Below are positions 26,167-34,362 of a stretch of 51,234 bases of DNA, piece by piece. Below the pieces are notes generated by a model that was not told the DNA's origin, made no database searches, and saw only the letters and a list, made by a program, of their open reading frames with translations. The stretch is from Candidatus Eremiobacteraceae bacterium. GTDB taxonomy: Bacteria > Vulcanimicrobiota > Vulcanimicrobiia > Eremiobacterales > Eremiobacteraceae. The position numbers and the translations under genes were made by a program. The stretch's first letter is position 1; every line of letters starts with the position of its first letter. The DNA lies in contig DATCBN010000030.1 in assembly GCA_036511855.1 (NCBI GenBank), positions 1-51,234 of the forward strand, read 5' to 3'.

Positions 26167-27454
26167 CCGTCTTCTCTTCCACCAGATGTTCGGGATGACG
26201 CTCGACGTCGAGTTCGTGCGCGCGGATCGCTGCGGCGGTCTTGACGAGCGCTTCAGCTTCTTCGGGCGAACGGCCGATCTCGCGTTCGAACGATCGCAAG
26301 AACGGCGCATACAGGGCCGCGCCGACCGCTACGTTGACCACGACGAGGACGACGGCGCGCCAATCGCGGCCAGTGACGATCCACGCGCCGATCACCGCCG
26401 GAAGCAGATTGACGGGCGGCACCCAAAACACGGTCCGGTCGACGATGCCGAACCACATGGCCGCGTAGGTGATCGTCGCGAGCAGAAGCGGCACACCGAT
26501 GAACGGAAGCGCAAACGTCGGATTCATGACGATGGGGACGCCGAAGATCAACGGTTCGTTGACGTTCGCGAACGACGGCAGCAGCGATGCGAGCGCGAGT
26601 TTGCGCAAGCGAGCGACGCGCGAGCCCAGCATGAGCAGCGCCAGCGGCAACGTGGCGCCCGATCCGCCGGGGAAGAAAAACGTGGCGAGGGCTATCGTGA
26701 CGATGTGCGGCGGCAGCTGATGATGGATGAAGGCCTGACTGTTCTGATCGAGCGCGTGGAGATAGATCGGCGTGACGATGGCCGATAGGAATGCCGGTCC
26801 GTGCACGCCGGCGCACCAAAGCAGCGTCTGCAGCGCGACGACGACCAGCAGACCCGGCAAGGTATCGCCGACCGCCACCAGCGGTCTGATGAGCGGAAGC
26901 AAGAGGCCGCCCAGACTTATGCCGGCGGCGGCGAGCAAGCCGAAGACGGCAACGGTCGCGATTGCGGCCGCGGCGATGCCGGCCATCGCTGGCAGCCTTC
27001 TGCATGCGATCCGCAGCGCTTCGCCGGTGAGCATTGCAACGATCAGTCCCAAGAATATGCTCGTCGAGGAGATCTGCGCGATAGCCAACCACGGCTGAGC
27101 GCGCGAGTCCGTGGGAAGCGAGAGGTAAAATGCGATCAAGCTAAGCGCGACGGCCGCGACGCGGTTGTAGCGGAAGGTTCGCGCGAGCCGCTCGGCGAGA
27201 AAGGCCGCCAGAGCCACGCCCATGACGCCGAAGCCCACGTGGTACGCCGCGAAGAAGCGGCTGGCCGGATCCGGATCGGATTGGTAGAAATATGCTGCGA
27301 TGCTCGCGACTAGCAGGGCGACGAATGCGGGCCCGATCGCCTCTCGAACTGCCGCCATATGCGGCTCTTCGGCTGCGCGGCGAAGCGCGGGGAAAAAGCG
27401 CATCTCGAGCGCGGCGATCGTCCGCTCGAAACCGCCGCTCGGGGCGTGCTGCAA
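26159..27454 (-). CDS. PTS EIIC-like sugar permease, lactose/cellobiose family
   Basis: 431-residue membrane protein with about ten hydrophobic segments. The conserved EIIC motifs WCAGVHGPAFLSAIV (about 205-222) and FANVNEPLIFGVPIVMNP (about 290-307, with the substrate-binding NEP) match the CelB/LacE group, which transports and phosphorylates beta-glucosides or chitobiose with EIIB and EIIA. No EIIA, EIIB, HPr or EI gene lies in the window. The start is TTG with weak support; an in-frame ATG at 27403 is an alternative. It lies 12 bp after puuD and overlaps the next gene by 8 bp, so all three are probably one operon. Confidence 0.82.
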   Translation of the reverse strand: MQHAPSGGFERTIAALEMRFFPALRRAAEEPHMAAVREAIGPAFVALLVASIAAYFYQSDPDPASRFFAAYHVGFGVMGVALAAFLAERLARTFRYNRVAAVALSLIAFYLSLPTDSRAQPWLAIAQISSTSIFLGLIVAMLTGEALRIACRRLPAMAGIAAAAIATVAVFGLLAAAGISLGGLLLPLIRPLVAVGDTLPGLLVVVALQTLLWCAGVHGPAFLSAIVTPIYLHALDQNSQAFIHHQLPPHIVTIALATFFFPGGSGATLPLALLMLGSRVARLRKLALASLLPSFANVNEPLIFGVPIVMNPTFALPFIGVPLLLATITYAAMWFGIVDRTVFWVPPVNLLPAVIGAWIVTGRDWRAVVLVVVNVAVGAALYAPFLRSFEREIGRSPEEAEALVKTAAAIRAHELDVERHPEHLVEEKTDG

Positions 27455-27466
27455 AGGTTACCGGCC

Positions 27467-28231
27467 CTACGAAGCGCCGGACGCGGGCACGGCCGACCTG
27501 GCGCGGCGTCGCGCTGCGGCATGCTCCACGAACGAGCGAAAGATCCGGCGGCTCGGCTCATCGCGGCCGACCAGCTCTTCCGGGTGCCACTGGACAGCGA
27601 CGAAAAATGGATGGCCATCGTCGGCCTCGATGCCTTCGATCGTGCCGTCACGCGCGCGCGCAACCACCCGAAGTCCATAGGCGACGCGCCGCAACGCCTG
27701 ATGGTGCATCGAGTTCGTCTCGATGCAGACGCCATCCACGATCTCTGCGAGTTTCGAGTTGGTATGGATGTCGACGGGGTGAGTGGTTTCTTGCCGGCCG
27801 TGGTCCGGCGTTTGCTGATGCTGCACGATCTGATGGTTGGGCGATTCGTACAGGTCTTCGATATCTTCGTACAACGTGCCGCCGAACGCGACGTTGACCA
27901 CTTGACAGCCCCGGCAAATCGCAAGCGTCGGAATCTTGGCCCTTTTCGCGTAGCGGGCGGCCCCGAGCTCCAAACCGTCGCGATCGGCCGACGAGACGAA
28001 CACGGTCGGATGCGGCCGTCCGCCGTATTCGTCGGGCGGCAAGTCCGGACCGCCGGGCAACAGCAGTCCGTCGTAGGCCTCGACGATTGCCGGAATCTGA
28101 TCCTCGGTGAATGTGCCGTAGAGGAGCGTGGGCTCGCCGCCGGCTTGTTCTACTGCTTGGCGGTAGGTGGCCCAGTGGTCACGGACCGACACTTCATCCG
28201 CGCCGACCGTGATCGCGATTCTAGGCTTCAT
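27467..28231 (-). CDS. Class I glutamine amidotransferase-like gamma-glutamyl hydrolase (PuuD-like)
   Basis: 254 residues of peptidase family C26. The nucleophile Cys106 lies in LAICRGCQVVNV, and the catalytic His/Glu in VQWHPEE near residue 220. LLLPGGPDLPP and FGGTLYEDI are typical of gamma-glutamyl-gamma-aminobutyrate hydrolase, which frees GABA in putrescine breakdown. A putrescine-aminotransferase-like gene is in the window but 20 kb away, so a shared pathway is only possible. It is the first gene of the puuD-like, EIIC, Alr run. Confidence 0.88.
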   Translation of the reverse strand: MKPRIAITVGADEVSVRDHWATYRQAVEQAGGEPTLLYGTFTEDQIPAIVEAYDGLLLPGGPDLPPDEYGGRPHPTVFVSSADRDGLELGAARYAKRAKIPTLAICRGCQVVNVAFGGTLYEDIEDLYESPNHQIVQHQQTPDHGRQETTHPVDIHTNSKLAEIVDGVCIETNSMHHQALRRVAYGLRVVARARDGTIEGIEADDGHPFFVAVQWHPEELVGRDEPSRRIFRSFVEHAAARRRARSAVPASGAS

Positions 28232-28299
28232 CGCGACGATGTTTCAACTTTGCGCTGCGAGGACCCCTCGGGTCTGTGTAGGAGGGCAAGCTCGTACTA

Positions 28300-28391
28300 G
28301 GGCAAGCATCGCTTGCCCAATTGGGTGAGCGCTGCTCACCCTAATACGGGTTGCTCACCCTCCTACGAAAAAGGGCAAGCGATGCTTGCCC
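28300..28391. repeat. Cluster of REP-like palindromes downstream of lexA
   Basis: Three perfect 19-bp palindromes: GGGCAAGCATCGCTTGCCC (28300-28318), GGGTGAGCGCTGCTCACCC (28323-28341) and GGGCAAGCGATGCTTGCCC (28373-28391), with a partial copy (GGGTTGCTCACCCTCCTAC) between the second and third. Each has 8-bp arms and a 3-nt loop. The cluster is bounded by GTACTAGGGC on one side and CCCTCCTAC on the other, boundaries shared with the other clusters. It fills the space between the lexA stop and the puuD-like start. Confidence 0.88.
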
Positions 28392-28414
28392 TCCTACATT
28401 TTCGCTCGCGCGTG

Positions 28415-29035
28415 CTACGAAAGCTTGCGGATGACCGCCGTTACTTTGCCCAGGATCTTGGCTTTGGTGGTATAGACCGGTTCCATGAATTTGTTCTCGG
28501 GCTGCAGTCTGACGCGGTTGCCTTCGAGGTAGAACGTCTTGAGGGTGGCTTCCCATTCGCCGCCTTGCGAATCGTCGGGATATGCGACCACGATATCGCC
28601 GTTATTGGCGACCGGTTGCGGGTTGACCACGACGAGATCGCCGTCGAGGATGGCGGCATCCACCATGGAGTCGCCCTTCACGCGAAGCATGAATGATCCG
28701 GAATTCTTGACGAAGGTGGCGGGCACGGTAAAGCGCTCTTCGACGTTTTGAATGGCGTCGTAGTTCCAGCCCGCGGCCACTCGGCCGACCACCGGCAGCG
28801 ACAGCGTTTCTTCATGGGATTCGTTGCCGGAGACGAGCGCTCGCGGCTTGGTGGGATCGCGCTTGATGAGCCCCTTCTTCTCGAGGGTGCGCAGATGGCA
28901 TTGCACCGTGCTGCTCGAGGAGAGGCCCACGCGCTCGCCGATTTCGCGTACCGACGGCGGGTAACCGTGTTCGCGACGAAAATCGCGGATGACATCTAGG
29001 ATGGATTGCTGGCGCGGCGTCGTCTTGCGATCCAC
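28415..29035 (-). CDS. lexA: SOS repressor LexA
   Basis: 206 residues. The N-terminal winged-helix domain (1-65) contains PPSVREIGERVGLSSSSTV and KGLIKRDPTKPRA, very close to B. subtilis LexA and so predicting a Bacillus-type operator. The cleavage site is Ala88-Gly89 in GRVAAGWN. The catalytic Ser123 is in KGDSMVDAAI and the Lys is at about 166 in ATLKTFY, after a short insertion. RecA-stimulated self-cleavage derepresses SOS genes. The gene's own promoter overlaps an SOS box, as expected for autoregulation. It is divergent from a LysM membrane protein gene. Confidence 0.97.
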   Translation of the reverse strand: MDRKTTPRQQSILDVIRDFRREHGYPPSVREIGERVGLSSSSTVQCHLRTLEKKGLIKRDPTKPRALVSGNESHEETLSLPVVGRVAAGWNYDAIQNVEERFTVPATFVKNSGSFMLRVKGDSMVDAAILDGDLVVVNPQPVANNGDIVVAYPDDSQGGEWEATLKTFYLEGNRVRLQPENKFMEPVYTTKAKILGKVTAVIRKLS

Positions 29036-29130
29036 TGCGATTACCGCCTTTATCCAATGCTCTTCGAGAGAGGCAAATTAGGGTGACGATACTGTACGGC
29101 GGCCGATAGCTCGACCGTCGCGCAAAGTGA

Positions 29131-29159
29131 ATCGTACCATAGGGGCTCAAAAATTGCAA
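29131..29159 (-). promoter_or_regulatory. Predicted lexA promoter
   Basis: On the minus strand, TTGCAA (29159-29154) and TACGAT (29136-29131) are separated by 17 bp, a good sigma-70-type arrangement. The -35 hexamer overlaps SOS box 1 by 3 bp, so LexA should block its own promoter. Confidence 0.7.
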
Positions 29160-29170
29160 ACGTTTGTTCG
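29157..29170 (-). promoter_or_regulatory. SOS box 1 (LexA operator)
   Basis: Minus-strand CGAACAAACGTTTG matches 13 of 14 positions of the Gram-positive LexA consensus CGAACRNRYGTTYC. It overlaps the lexA -35 and lies 8 bp upstream of the -35 of the LysM gene, so one bound LexA could repress both. Confidence 0.85.
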
Positions 29171-29178
29171 AAAAAATC

Positions 29179-29207
29179 TTGACACTGAGGGCACCCGGCG
29201 CTAAGAT
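29179..29207 (+). promoter_or_regulatory. Predicted promoter of the LysM gene
   Basis: A consensus -35 TTGACA (29179-29184) and TAAGAT (29202-29207) are separated by exactly 17 bp, on the plus strand. The two SOS boxes flank it: one just upstream, one just downstream of the -10. Confidence 0.75.
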
Positions 29208-29215
29208 GAACCTGT

Positions 29216-29229
29216 CAAACATACGTTCG
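29216..29229 (+). promoter_or_regulatory. SOS box 2 (LexA operator)
   Basis: CAAACATACGTTCG; its complement CGAACGTATGTTTG fits 13 of 14 positions of CGAACRNRYGTTYC. It lies at about +2 to +15 of the predicted LysM-gene transcript, a position expected to block initiation. Confidence 0.85.
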
Positions 29230-29258
29230 ACCGCGTCCCGACCGAGAGGACAAGCCCC

Positions 29259-29552
29259 ATGCTACGAACCTACCGCGCCTCGCGAGCCACATTGATTCCC
29301 GTCATCCAATTGCTGTCCTTAGTCATCGTGTTCGCATTGCCGGTCGTCTGGGGCGCTCACGTCTACACGTCCACGCCGTCGCGCTACGATCGCGTCACGG
29401 TCCGTCAGGGCGACACGGTTTGGAGCATCGTCGCAAAGCGCGCCGGCCCAGGCAGCGACGTCGCGGAGGCGGCCTATACGGTCGCGCAGGTCAACCATCT
29501 CACCGCGAAGAGCAGGCTTCAACCCGGCCAGGTGCTCCTGATACCGCGATAG
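29259..29552 (+). CDS. LysM-domain membrane protein, YneA-like SOS division inhibitor candidate
   Basis: 97 residues: a short basic N-terminus (RTYRASR), one transmembrane helix (about 11-33), then a LysM domain (about 44-96: VTVRQGDTVWSIVAKRAG ... QVNHLTAKSRLQPGQVLLIPR) that should bind peptidoglycan outside the membrane. Size, topology, divergent position beside lexA and flanking SOS boxes all match B. subtilis YneA, which halts division during DNA damage. Sequence identity outside LysM cannot be judged by eye, so function is inferred from layout. A GAGGACA ribosome site precedes the ATG and a clear terminator follows. Confidence 0.85.
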   Translation: MLRTYRASRATLIPVIQLLSLVIVFALPVVWGAHVYTSTPSRYDRVTVRQGDTVWSIVAKRAGPGSDVAEAAYTVAQVNHLTAKSRLQPGQVLLIPR

Positions 29553-29568
29553 GCTCGGCTTGAGTTCA

Positions 29569-29598
29569 AGCGGTGAGCTACGGCTCGCCGCTTTTTTT
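29569..29598 (+). terminator. Rho-independent terminator after the LysM gene
   Basis: Stem AGCGGTGAGC / GCTCGCCGCT (one T-G wobble) with loop TACG, followed by a run of T. It isolates the LysM gene from the rpsO promoter just downstream. Confidence 0.92.
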
Positions 29599-29611
29599 GT
29601 GGAAGCGGCGT

Positions 29612-29640
29612 TTGACCGTACCGGACCTGTATGTTATCCT
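29612..29640 (+). promoter_or_regulatory. Predicted rpsO promoter
   Basis: TTGACC (29612-29617), 17-bp spacer, TATCCT (29635-29640). It lies directly after the upstream terminator and about 85 bp before the rpsO start, consistent with a leader-bearing ribosomal protein transcript. Confidence 0.7.
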
Positions 29641-29725
29641 ACTGAGGTGCCTTTTTACGACGGCGAAGCGGCTCGCACGATGCGGGCTGCGGCCGTACGC
29701 GAATTCGGAAGGAGTCTATCAAACC
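29641..29725 (+). promoter_or_regulatory. Structured rpsO leader, possible S15 autoregulatory site
   Basis: The leader can form an outer stem ACGGC/GCCGT (29660-29664 with 29692-29696) enclosing a 7-bp hairpin GCTCGCA-CGA-TGCGGGC (29671-29687), just before the ribosome site AAGGAG (29709-29714). S15 represses its own translation through leader structures in several phyla. No known class was matched here; this is a structural suggestion only. Confidence 0.4.
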
Positions 29726-29995
29726 GTGGCACTCAATAGGGATCGCAAGACTGCGGTCATCGATAAACATCAGCGCAAAAAAGATGACACCGGTTCACCC
29801 GAAGTCCAGATCGCTCTCTTAACCGAATCAATCAACGAGCTGACCGGTCACTTCAAGATCCATAAGAAGGACCACGCGAGCCGCCGCGGGCTGCTCAAAA
29901 AGGTGGGTAAACGCCGAAGTCTGCTGCGTTATCTTGAAAAAAGCGATCTCGATCGATATCGCGCGATCGTCGCGAAACTAGGATTGCGCCACTAG
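29726..29995 (+). CDS. rpsO: Ribosomal protein S15
   Basis: 89 residues, the standard length; binds 16S rRNA early in 30S assembly. Contains [22 protein letters not shown] and [19 protein letters not shown], plus [23 protein letters not shown], all family hallmarks. The GTG start fits the S15 N-terminus ([12 protein letters not shown]) with AAGGAG 11 nt upstream; the open frame extends further upstream into the leader and terminator but is not S15-like. It ends with TAG, showing that TAG is a genuine stop in this genome. It is followed by pnp, the classic rpsO-pnp pair. Confidence 0.97.
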   Translation: MALNRDRKTAVIDKHQRKKDDTGSPEVQIALLTESINELTGHFKIHKKDHASRRGLLKKVGKRRSLLRYLEKSDLDRYRAIVAKLGLRH

Positions 29996-30017
29996 CTACT
30001 AACCATTTATGCGATCG

Positions 30018-30087
30018 AAGCGCGCCGGTCGGATCGCACCGGTGCGCTTTGCGCGTCCAGGGATGTTCGACGATCTTTAAGAACATC
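30018..30087 (+). other. Two hairpins in the rpsO-pnp intergenic region
   Basis: Hairpin 1 (30018-30049): 12-bp stem AAGCGCGCCGGT / ACCGGTGCGCTT with one G-T wobble and loop CGGATCGC, without a U-run. Hairpin 2 (30062-30087): GATGTTC / GAACATC with a 12-nt loop. In E. coli the same gene pair is separated by RNase-processed hairpins through which PNPase controls its own mRNA; these could serve similarly, or partly end rpsO transcription. Confidence 0.6.
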
Positions 30088-30140
30088 GGATTGTCGAAAT
30101 ATCGAGATTAAATCAATAAGAATCTAGGAGGAACTCCCTT

Positions 30141-32261
30141 TTGCCAGAGTCCGTCAGCATGGAGCTGGGCGGGCGCACGCTCACCATCGAAACCGGTGAA
30201 CTTGCGCGCCAGGCCAGCGGCTCCGCATTTGTTCGTTATGGCGACACCTGTATTCTCGCGGCCGCCACCGCAAGCGCAAATCCGCGCGAGGGCATCGATT
30301 TCTTCCCCCTCACCTGCGACTACGAAGAGCGGATGTACGCCGCCGGTAAGATCCCGGGCGGCTTCATCAAGCGCGAAGGCCGGCCGTCCGAAAAGGCCAC
30401 CCTCACCGCCCGGTTGATCGACCGGCCGATCAGGCCGCTGTTCCCGGAAGGATTCCGCAACGATATCCACGTCATCTGCACGGTGCTCTCGGTCGATCCT
30501 GAAGTCGACCCCGATGTCGTCGCGATGATCGGCGCGGGCGCCGCGCTCGCGGTCTCCGACATCCCCTTCGATTTCAACGTCTCCGCTGTGCGCGTCGGCA
30601 TCGTCGACGGCCAGTATGTCGTCAACCCCGCAAAGTCGATCCTCGAATCGAGCACGCTCGACATGATCGTGGCCGGAACGGCCGATGCGGTCATGATGGT
30701 CGAAGGCGGCGCGAAAGAAATCTCAGAGGAGCAGATGCTCGGCGCCGTCGCGTTTGGGCACGAGCGCATCAAAGAACTGGTGCGGTTGATCAACGACCTT
30801 GCGCGGCGCGCCGGCAAGCCGAAGCGTAAGTTCAAGTTATTCGTGCCGTCGCCATCCATGCACAGCTTTGTCGACGACAGGTTCGGCGCGGATATCGCGA
30901 GCGCCATGCGCATCACCGGCAAGATAGAGCGCGAGCGCGCCTTCGAGCAGATCACGCGCGACGAAGCGAAGCGACGGATCGTCGGGCATATGCTCGAGTC
31001 GGAATTGCGTCCGCAGCTCGAAGATCCGAAGAATCAGGACTTCAACAAGTGCGTCAAGGCGCGCGAAGAGGATGAGCTTCGAACGATGGTGGTCGATGAG
31101 GGCATCCGGCCCGATGGACGCCGTCTGGACGAGATCCGGACAATCACCTGCCGCACCAGCGTCGTGCCTCGCACGCACGGCTCGGGACTGTTCACGCGCG
31201 GCGAAACGCAGATATTCACGGCCGCAACGCTCGGGTCCATCTCCGACGAGCAGCGAATCGACGGACTCGGCCCGCAAACGTTCAAGCGCTACATGCACCA
31301 CTACAACTTCCCGCCGTTCTCCGTCGGCGAGACGCGTCCGATGCGTGGCCCGGGGCGACGTGAGATCGGCCACGGCCACCTTGCGGAGCGCGCGCTGGTT
31401 CCGCTGCTTCCGCCGCCGGATCAGTTCCCATATACCCTACGCCTCGTTTCAGAGACGTTTGAGAGCAACGGTTCATCGTCCATGGGCTCCGTCTGCGCGA
31501 GCACGTTAGCGCTGATGGACGCCGGTGTGCCGCTTCCCAAACACGTCGGCGGCATCGCCATGGGGCTCATCCTCAAGGGCGGGCGCGCCGGCATCTTGTC
31601 CGACATCCAAGGTCTTGAAGACGCGCTGGGCGAGATGGACTTCAAGGTGGCAGGCACCGTCGACGGCATCACGGCCGTGCAGATGGACATCAAGGTGCAG
31701 GGCATCACCATCGAAACGATGCGAGACGCGATGGCCCAGGCGCGTGAGGGCCGGCTGCACATCATCGGCAAGTTGCGGGAGACGATCGCTGCGCCGCGGC
31801 GCGGTCTTTCGGCATTCGCGCCCCGCATGTACGTGCTGGAGATCAACCCAGAGAAGATCAAAGACGTCATCGGGCCAGGCGGCAAGATCATCAACAAGAT
31901 CGTCGCCGACACGGGCGTCAAGATCGACATCGAGAACGATGGCCGCGTGTTCATCGCTGCGCCCGACGGCGAGAGCGGCGAGAAGGCCAAGAAGATCGTG
32001 GAAGATCTTGTTCGCGACGTCGAAATCGGCGCGGTCTACACGGGCGTGGTCAAGCGGATCATGAACTTCGGCGCGTTCGTCCAGATCTTGCCGGGCAAAG
32101 AGGGTCTCGTCCACATCTCGCAGTTAGCCGCTCACCGCGTCAACCGCGTCGAGGACGAAGTGAATCTCGGCGATACGCTCACCGTCAAGGTGCGCGAGAT
32201 CGACAGCCAAGGACGTGTGAATCTCTCGCGCGTGCTCACCGGCGACAACTCCAACAACTAA
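30141..32261 (+). CDS. pnp: Polyribonucleotide nucleotidyltransferase (PNPase)
   Basis: 706 residues; 3'-to-5' phosphorolytic exoribonuclease of mRNA decay. Two RNase PH domains (about 1-215 and 300-535) flank a helical domain; the second carries the active-site aspartates in [20 protein letters not shown] domain follows ([14 protein letters not shown], GxxG loop), then an S1 domain ([25 protein letters not shown]). The start is TTG, with a perfect AGGAGG 9 nt upstream deciding it. Length is typical (about 700). Downstream is a strong terminator. Confidence 0.97.
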   Translation: MPESVSMELGGRTLTIETGELARQASGSAFVRYGDTCILAAATASANPREGIDFFPLTCDYEERMYAAGKIPGGFIKREGRPSEKATLTARLIDRPIRPLFPEGFRNDIHVICTVLSVDPEVDPDVVAMIGAGAALAVSDIPFDFNVSAVRVGIVDGQYVVNPAKSILESSTLDMIVAGTADAVMMVEGGAKEISEEQMLGAVAFGHERIKELVRLINDLARRAGKPKRKFKLFVPSPSMHSFVDDRFGADIASAMRITGKIERERAFEQITRDEAKRRIVGHMLESELRPQLEDPKNQDFNKCVKAREEDELRTMVVDEGIRPDGRRLDEIRTITCRTSVVPRTHGSGLFTRGETQIFTAATLGSISDEQRIDGLGPQTFKRYMHHYNFPPFSVGETRPMRGPGRREIGHGHLAERALVPLLPPPDQFPYTLRLVSETFESNGSSSMGSVCASTLALMDAGVPLPKHVGGIAMGLILKGGRAGILSDIQGLEDALGEMDFKVAGTVDGITAVQMDIKVQGITIETMRDAMAQAREGRLHIIGKLRETIAAPRRGLSAFAPRMYVLEINPEKIKDVIGPGGKIINKIVADTGVKIDIENDGRVFIAAPDGESGEKAKKIVEDLVRDVEIGAVYTGVVKRIMNFGAFVQILPGKEGLVHISQLAAHRVNRVEDEVNLGDTLTVKVREIDSQGRVNLSRVLTGDNSNN

Positions 32262-32284
32262 GCGTTTGGCCGAAGATAATGTAG

Positions 32285-32314
32285 GGCCGGCCTTTATGGC
32301 CGGCCATTTTTTTT
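32285..32314 (+). terminator. Terminator after pnp
   Basis: Perfect stem GGCCGGCC / GGCCGGCC with loop TTTAT, followed by A and eight T. The left flank TGTAGGGCCGGCC is shared with the inverted-repeat element at 32905-32950. Confidence 0.9.
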
Positions 32315-32374
32315 AGTATGATTGAGTCCCGTAGCAGTAGGTTCAGCCGCGCCCACCCTACAATCCGTTCGACT

Positions 32375-32893
32375 ATGACAACGCGGAACATGATGGCACG
32401 AGCGTTACTAGTCATTCTGCCGGCGCTTGTCGCATGCGCGCCGAAGGCCCAAGCGCCGCCCCAATGCTGTGCCACCCTCGGCTACAATCGCACCGAGGTG
32501 GAATCGGTGCTCGGCAAGCCAAGTCCGCCGCAACCGTCGAAGTATCACGCGCTGCCGTCGCCTCCGCCGGGTGCTTCGATCTACACCACGGAGCACGCGT
32601 ATCTCACGGTGACGTATTTCGGTATGACGCCGGCGGTCGCGCAGCACTTCTCGCTGGACTTCTTCGAGGGCAAAGACCCGGCGGCGGGATTCAAATTCGC
32701 TGCGGCCTATCTGCCGGACGACGCCAAGGATATCGCCCACGCGGTCGGTGCGAAGTATCAGATCAGGTTGTTCAAGAGCGACCAATTGGCGCGCACGCTG
32801 CCGGCGAGCGGCGGCAAGATCTTCGTAGAATGCGCCGGCCCGAATCCAACCCTCGAATGCGACACGATGGAGATCGGCGCCGGCAACCCGTAG
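32375..32893 (+). CDS. Putative lipoprotein of unknown function
   Basis: About 172 residues from ATG 32375. The signal peptide MTTRNMMARALLVILPALVAC ends in a lipobox (LVAC), so the mature protein should be lipid-anchored at the cysteine. The mature part has a Pro-rich linker (KPSPPQPSKY, PSPPPGA), a YLTVTYFGM strand and further cysteines (QCCATLGY; a pair near the C-terminus in VECAGPNPTLECDT) that could form disulphides. I do not recognise the family. ATG 32390 is another possible start; the frame also extends upstream to 32318, but that adds a polar stretch before the signal peptide. Confidence 0.65.
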   Translation: MTTRNMMARALLVILPALVACAPKAQAPPQCCATLGYNRTEVESVLGKPSPPQPSKYHALPSPPPGASIYTTEHAYLTVTYFGMTPAVAQHFSLDFFEGKDPAAGFKFAAAYLPDDAKDIAHAVGAKYQIRLFKSDQLARTLPASGGKIFVECAGPNPTLECDTMEIGAGNP

Positions 32894-32904
32894 CGTTCGT
32901 GGTT

Positions 32905-32950
32905 GTAGGGCCGATGTTTATCATCGGCCGGCCGGAAAGGCCGGCCCTAC
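32905..32950. repeat. Composite inverted repeat, convergent terminator-like
   Basis: Outer arms GTAGGGCC (32905-32912) and GGCCCTAC (32943-32950) enclose two hairpins: GGCCGATG-TTTAT-CATCGGCC (32909-32929) and GGCCGGCC-GGAAA-GGCCGGCC (32926-32946). It lies between convergent genes (lipoprotein and TolC-like). The outer sequence matches the left arm of the pnp terminator. Confidence 0.8.
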
Positions 32951-32958
32951 AAAATGGG

Positions 32959-34362
32959 CTACAGCAGCCCGGCGGCGCGCTGCAGTGCGGTCAACGCGAT
33001 GCGAAGGTTCGCCTGTGCGTTCACGTAGTCGGTGCGGGCTTGAGCGTCGTCAAGCAACGCATCGGCCAGCTCGAGCGACGTCCCAACGCCGGATTTGAAA
33101 CGGATCTGGCTGACACGCAGACTTTCGTCGGCGGCATCCTGCCCGGCTTTATTTGCGCCGACTTGTGCCTGCGCGGCGGTGTAGTTGAAATACGCTTGCC
33201 TGACCTCCAAGTCGATCCCGTTGCTCAATTGCTTGAGGTTGATCTTCGCCTTTTCGACATCGGCGTTGGCTTCGGCTACTTTGCCGTGCGTGAGCCCGCC
33301 GTCGAAGAGCTTCCAGGTCACGGCTAGGGTCTCGGAGAGCTGCGGCTGCGGAACATTTTCGAAATTCGGTTTGCTGCTCGCATCGGCGACCTGGACCGTG
33401 ATGAACGGCAGCGCGCCCGAACGCGCCGCCTTGACTGCGGCGGCGGCGATGTCGACCGCGGCCCGTGCAGCGCCGAGCTCGTAGCGATGCCCGGTGGCAT
33501 CGGCGAGCACGTCGCTAAGCGCGAACGACGGCGTGGCCGCGGCGAGTTCTTCCGTCGGGTCTATCTGACTGCCGAGATTGACGTTGAGCAGATTTGCCAG
33601 CGCGGCGTTTGCAAGTGACGCGGCGGCGCCGGCCTGGATGTCGCGGACTTGCGCGTTCGTAAGCGCGACTTGCTGCCGCAACACATCGGCCTTCGCAAGC
33701 GTTCCGGCGCTGAGTCCATCGTTGGCAGTTTTGAGATTCTCTTTGGCGACCGCGACGGTTTGATCCGCGATGGCGGTTCCGCGCTGGGCTTCGATGAGTT
33801 GGAAATACGCGTTGGTGACGTCGCGGATGACGGTGGCACGCTGCGCCGCGTAATCGCTTTGCGCTGCGGAGAGTCCGGCGGCGGCTTGACCGATGGCGGC
33901 CTGAACCGCGCCGCCGCTGTACAACGCGTATTGCAGCGTCGCGTCCACGTTATTGAGATTGGTCGCCGAGAAGAAAATTGGTTTGGTCACCAGTTTGCCG
34001 CCCGGCCCAGGCGCTTGAAAATTGAAGAATGCCGGATTTTGCGTGTGCACGAATGAATAGTCGGCCGACAGCTTCGGAACGCGGCCCGCTCCGGCTTGGA
34101 TCACGCGCGCTTGCGCCGCGCTCACGTCCTGCGCGGAAGCCTGATACGAAAGATTGTTGGCAAGCGCGAGCTGCAAAGCGTCCGCGAGCGAAAGCGAAGT
34201 CCGGGTCGTGGACGCTGTTTGGGGTTGATCGACGTTCGTCTGGCCTGCCTGCGCCGCAGGGCTCGCCAGGAAAATCGCGCCGCAAATCGCTGCGGCAGCC
34301 GAGAAACTAGTAACGCGCACGGTTTGGCGACCTTTCAAAAGGCGGCCGTCGTATCGCGCCAC
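32959..34362 (-). CDS. TolC-family outer-membrane efflux protein
   Basis: 467 residues. A signal peptide (SFSAAAAICGAIFLASPAAQA) precedes two OEP repeats of long helices. The first opens with LSLADALQLALANNLSYQAS; the second has YELGAARAAVDIAAAAVKAARSG and ends near LADALLDDAQARTDYVNAQANLRIALTALQRAAGLL. TolC-like trimers form the outer-membrane channel of efflux and type I secretion systems, so this implies an outer membrane. No inner-membrane pump or adaptor gene is adjacent. The GTG start immediately follows the STAS gene stop; a start nearer the signal peptide is possible. Confidence 0.9.
   Translation of the reverse strand: MARYDGRLLKGRQTVRVTSFSAAAAICGAIFLASPAAQAGQTNVDQPQTASTTRTSLSLADALQLALANNLSYQASAQDVSAAQARVIQAGAGRVPKLSADYSFVHTQNPAFFNFQAPGPGGKLVTKPIFFSATNLNNVDATLQYALYSGGAVQAAIGQAAAGLSAAQSDYAAQRATVIRDVTNAYFQLIEAQRGTAIADQTVAVAKENLKTANDGLSAGTLAKADVLRQQVALTNAQVRDIQAGAAASLANAALANLLNVNLGSQIDPTEELAAATPSFALSDVLADATGHRYELGAARAAVDIAAAAVKAARSGALPFITVQVADASSKPNFENVPQPQLSETLAVTWKLFDGGLTHGKVAEANADVEKAKINLKQLSNGIDLEVRQAYFNYTAAQAQVGANKAGQDAADESLRVSQIRFKSGVGTSLELADALLDDAQARTDYVNAQANLRIALTALQRAAGLL

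Noticed and set aside
28300-28391. Palindrome cluster as a CRISPR array
   Set aside because: Units are self-complementary 19-mers with irregular spacing, no constant repeat-spacer pattern, and no cas genes.
29573-29725. N-terminal extension of S15
   Set aside because: The in-frame extension covers a terminator, a promoter and the leader, and does not resemble S15; GTG 29726 with AAGGAG is the start.
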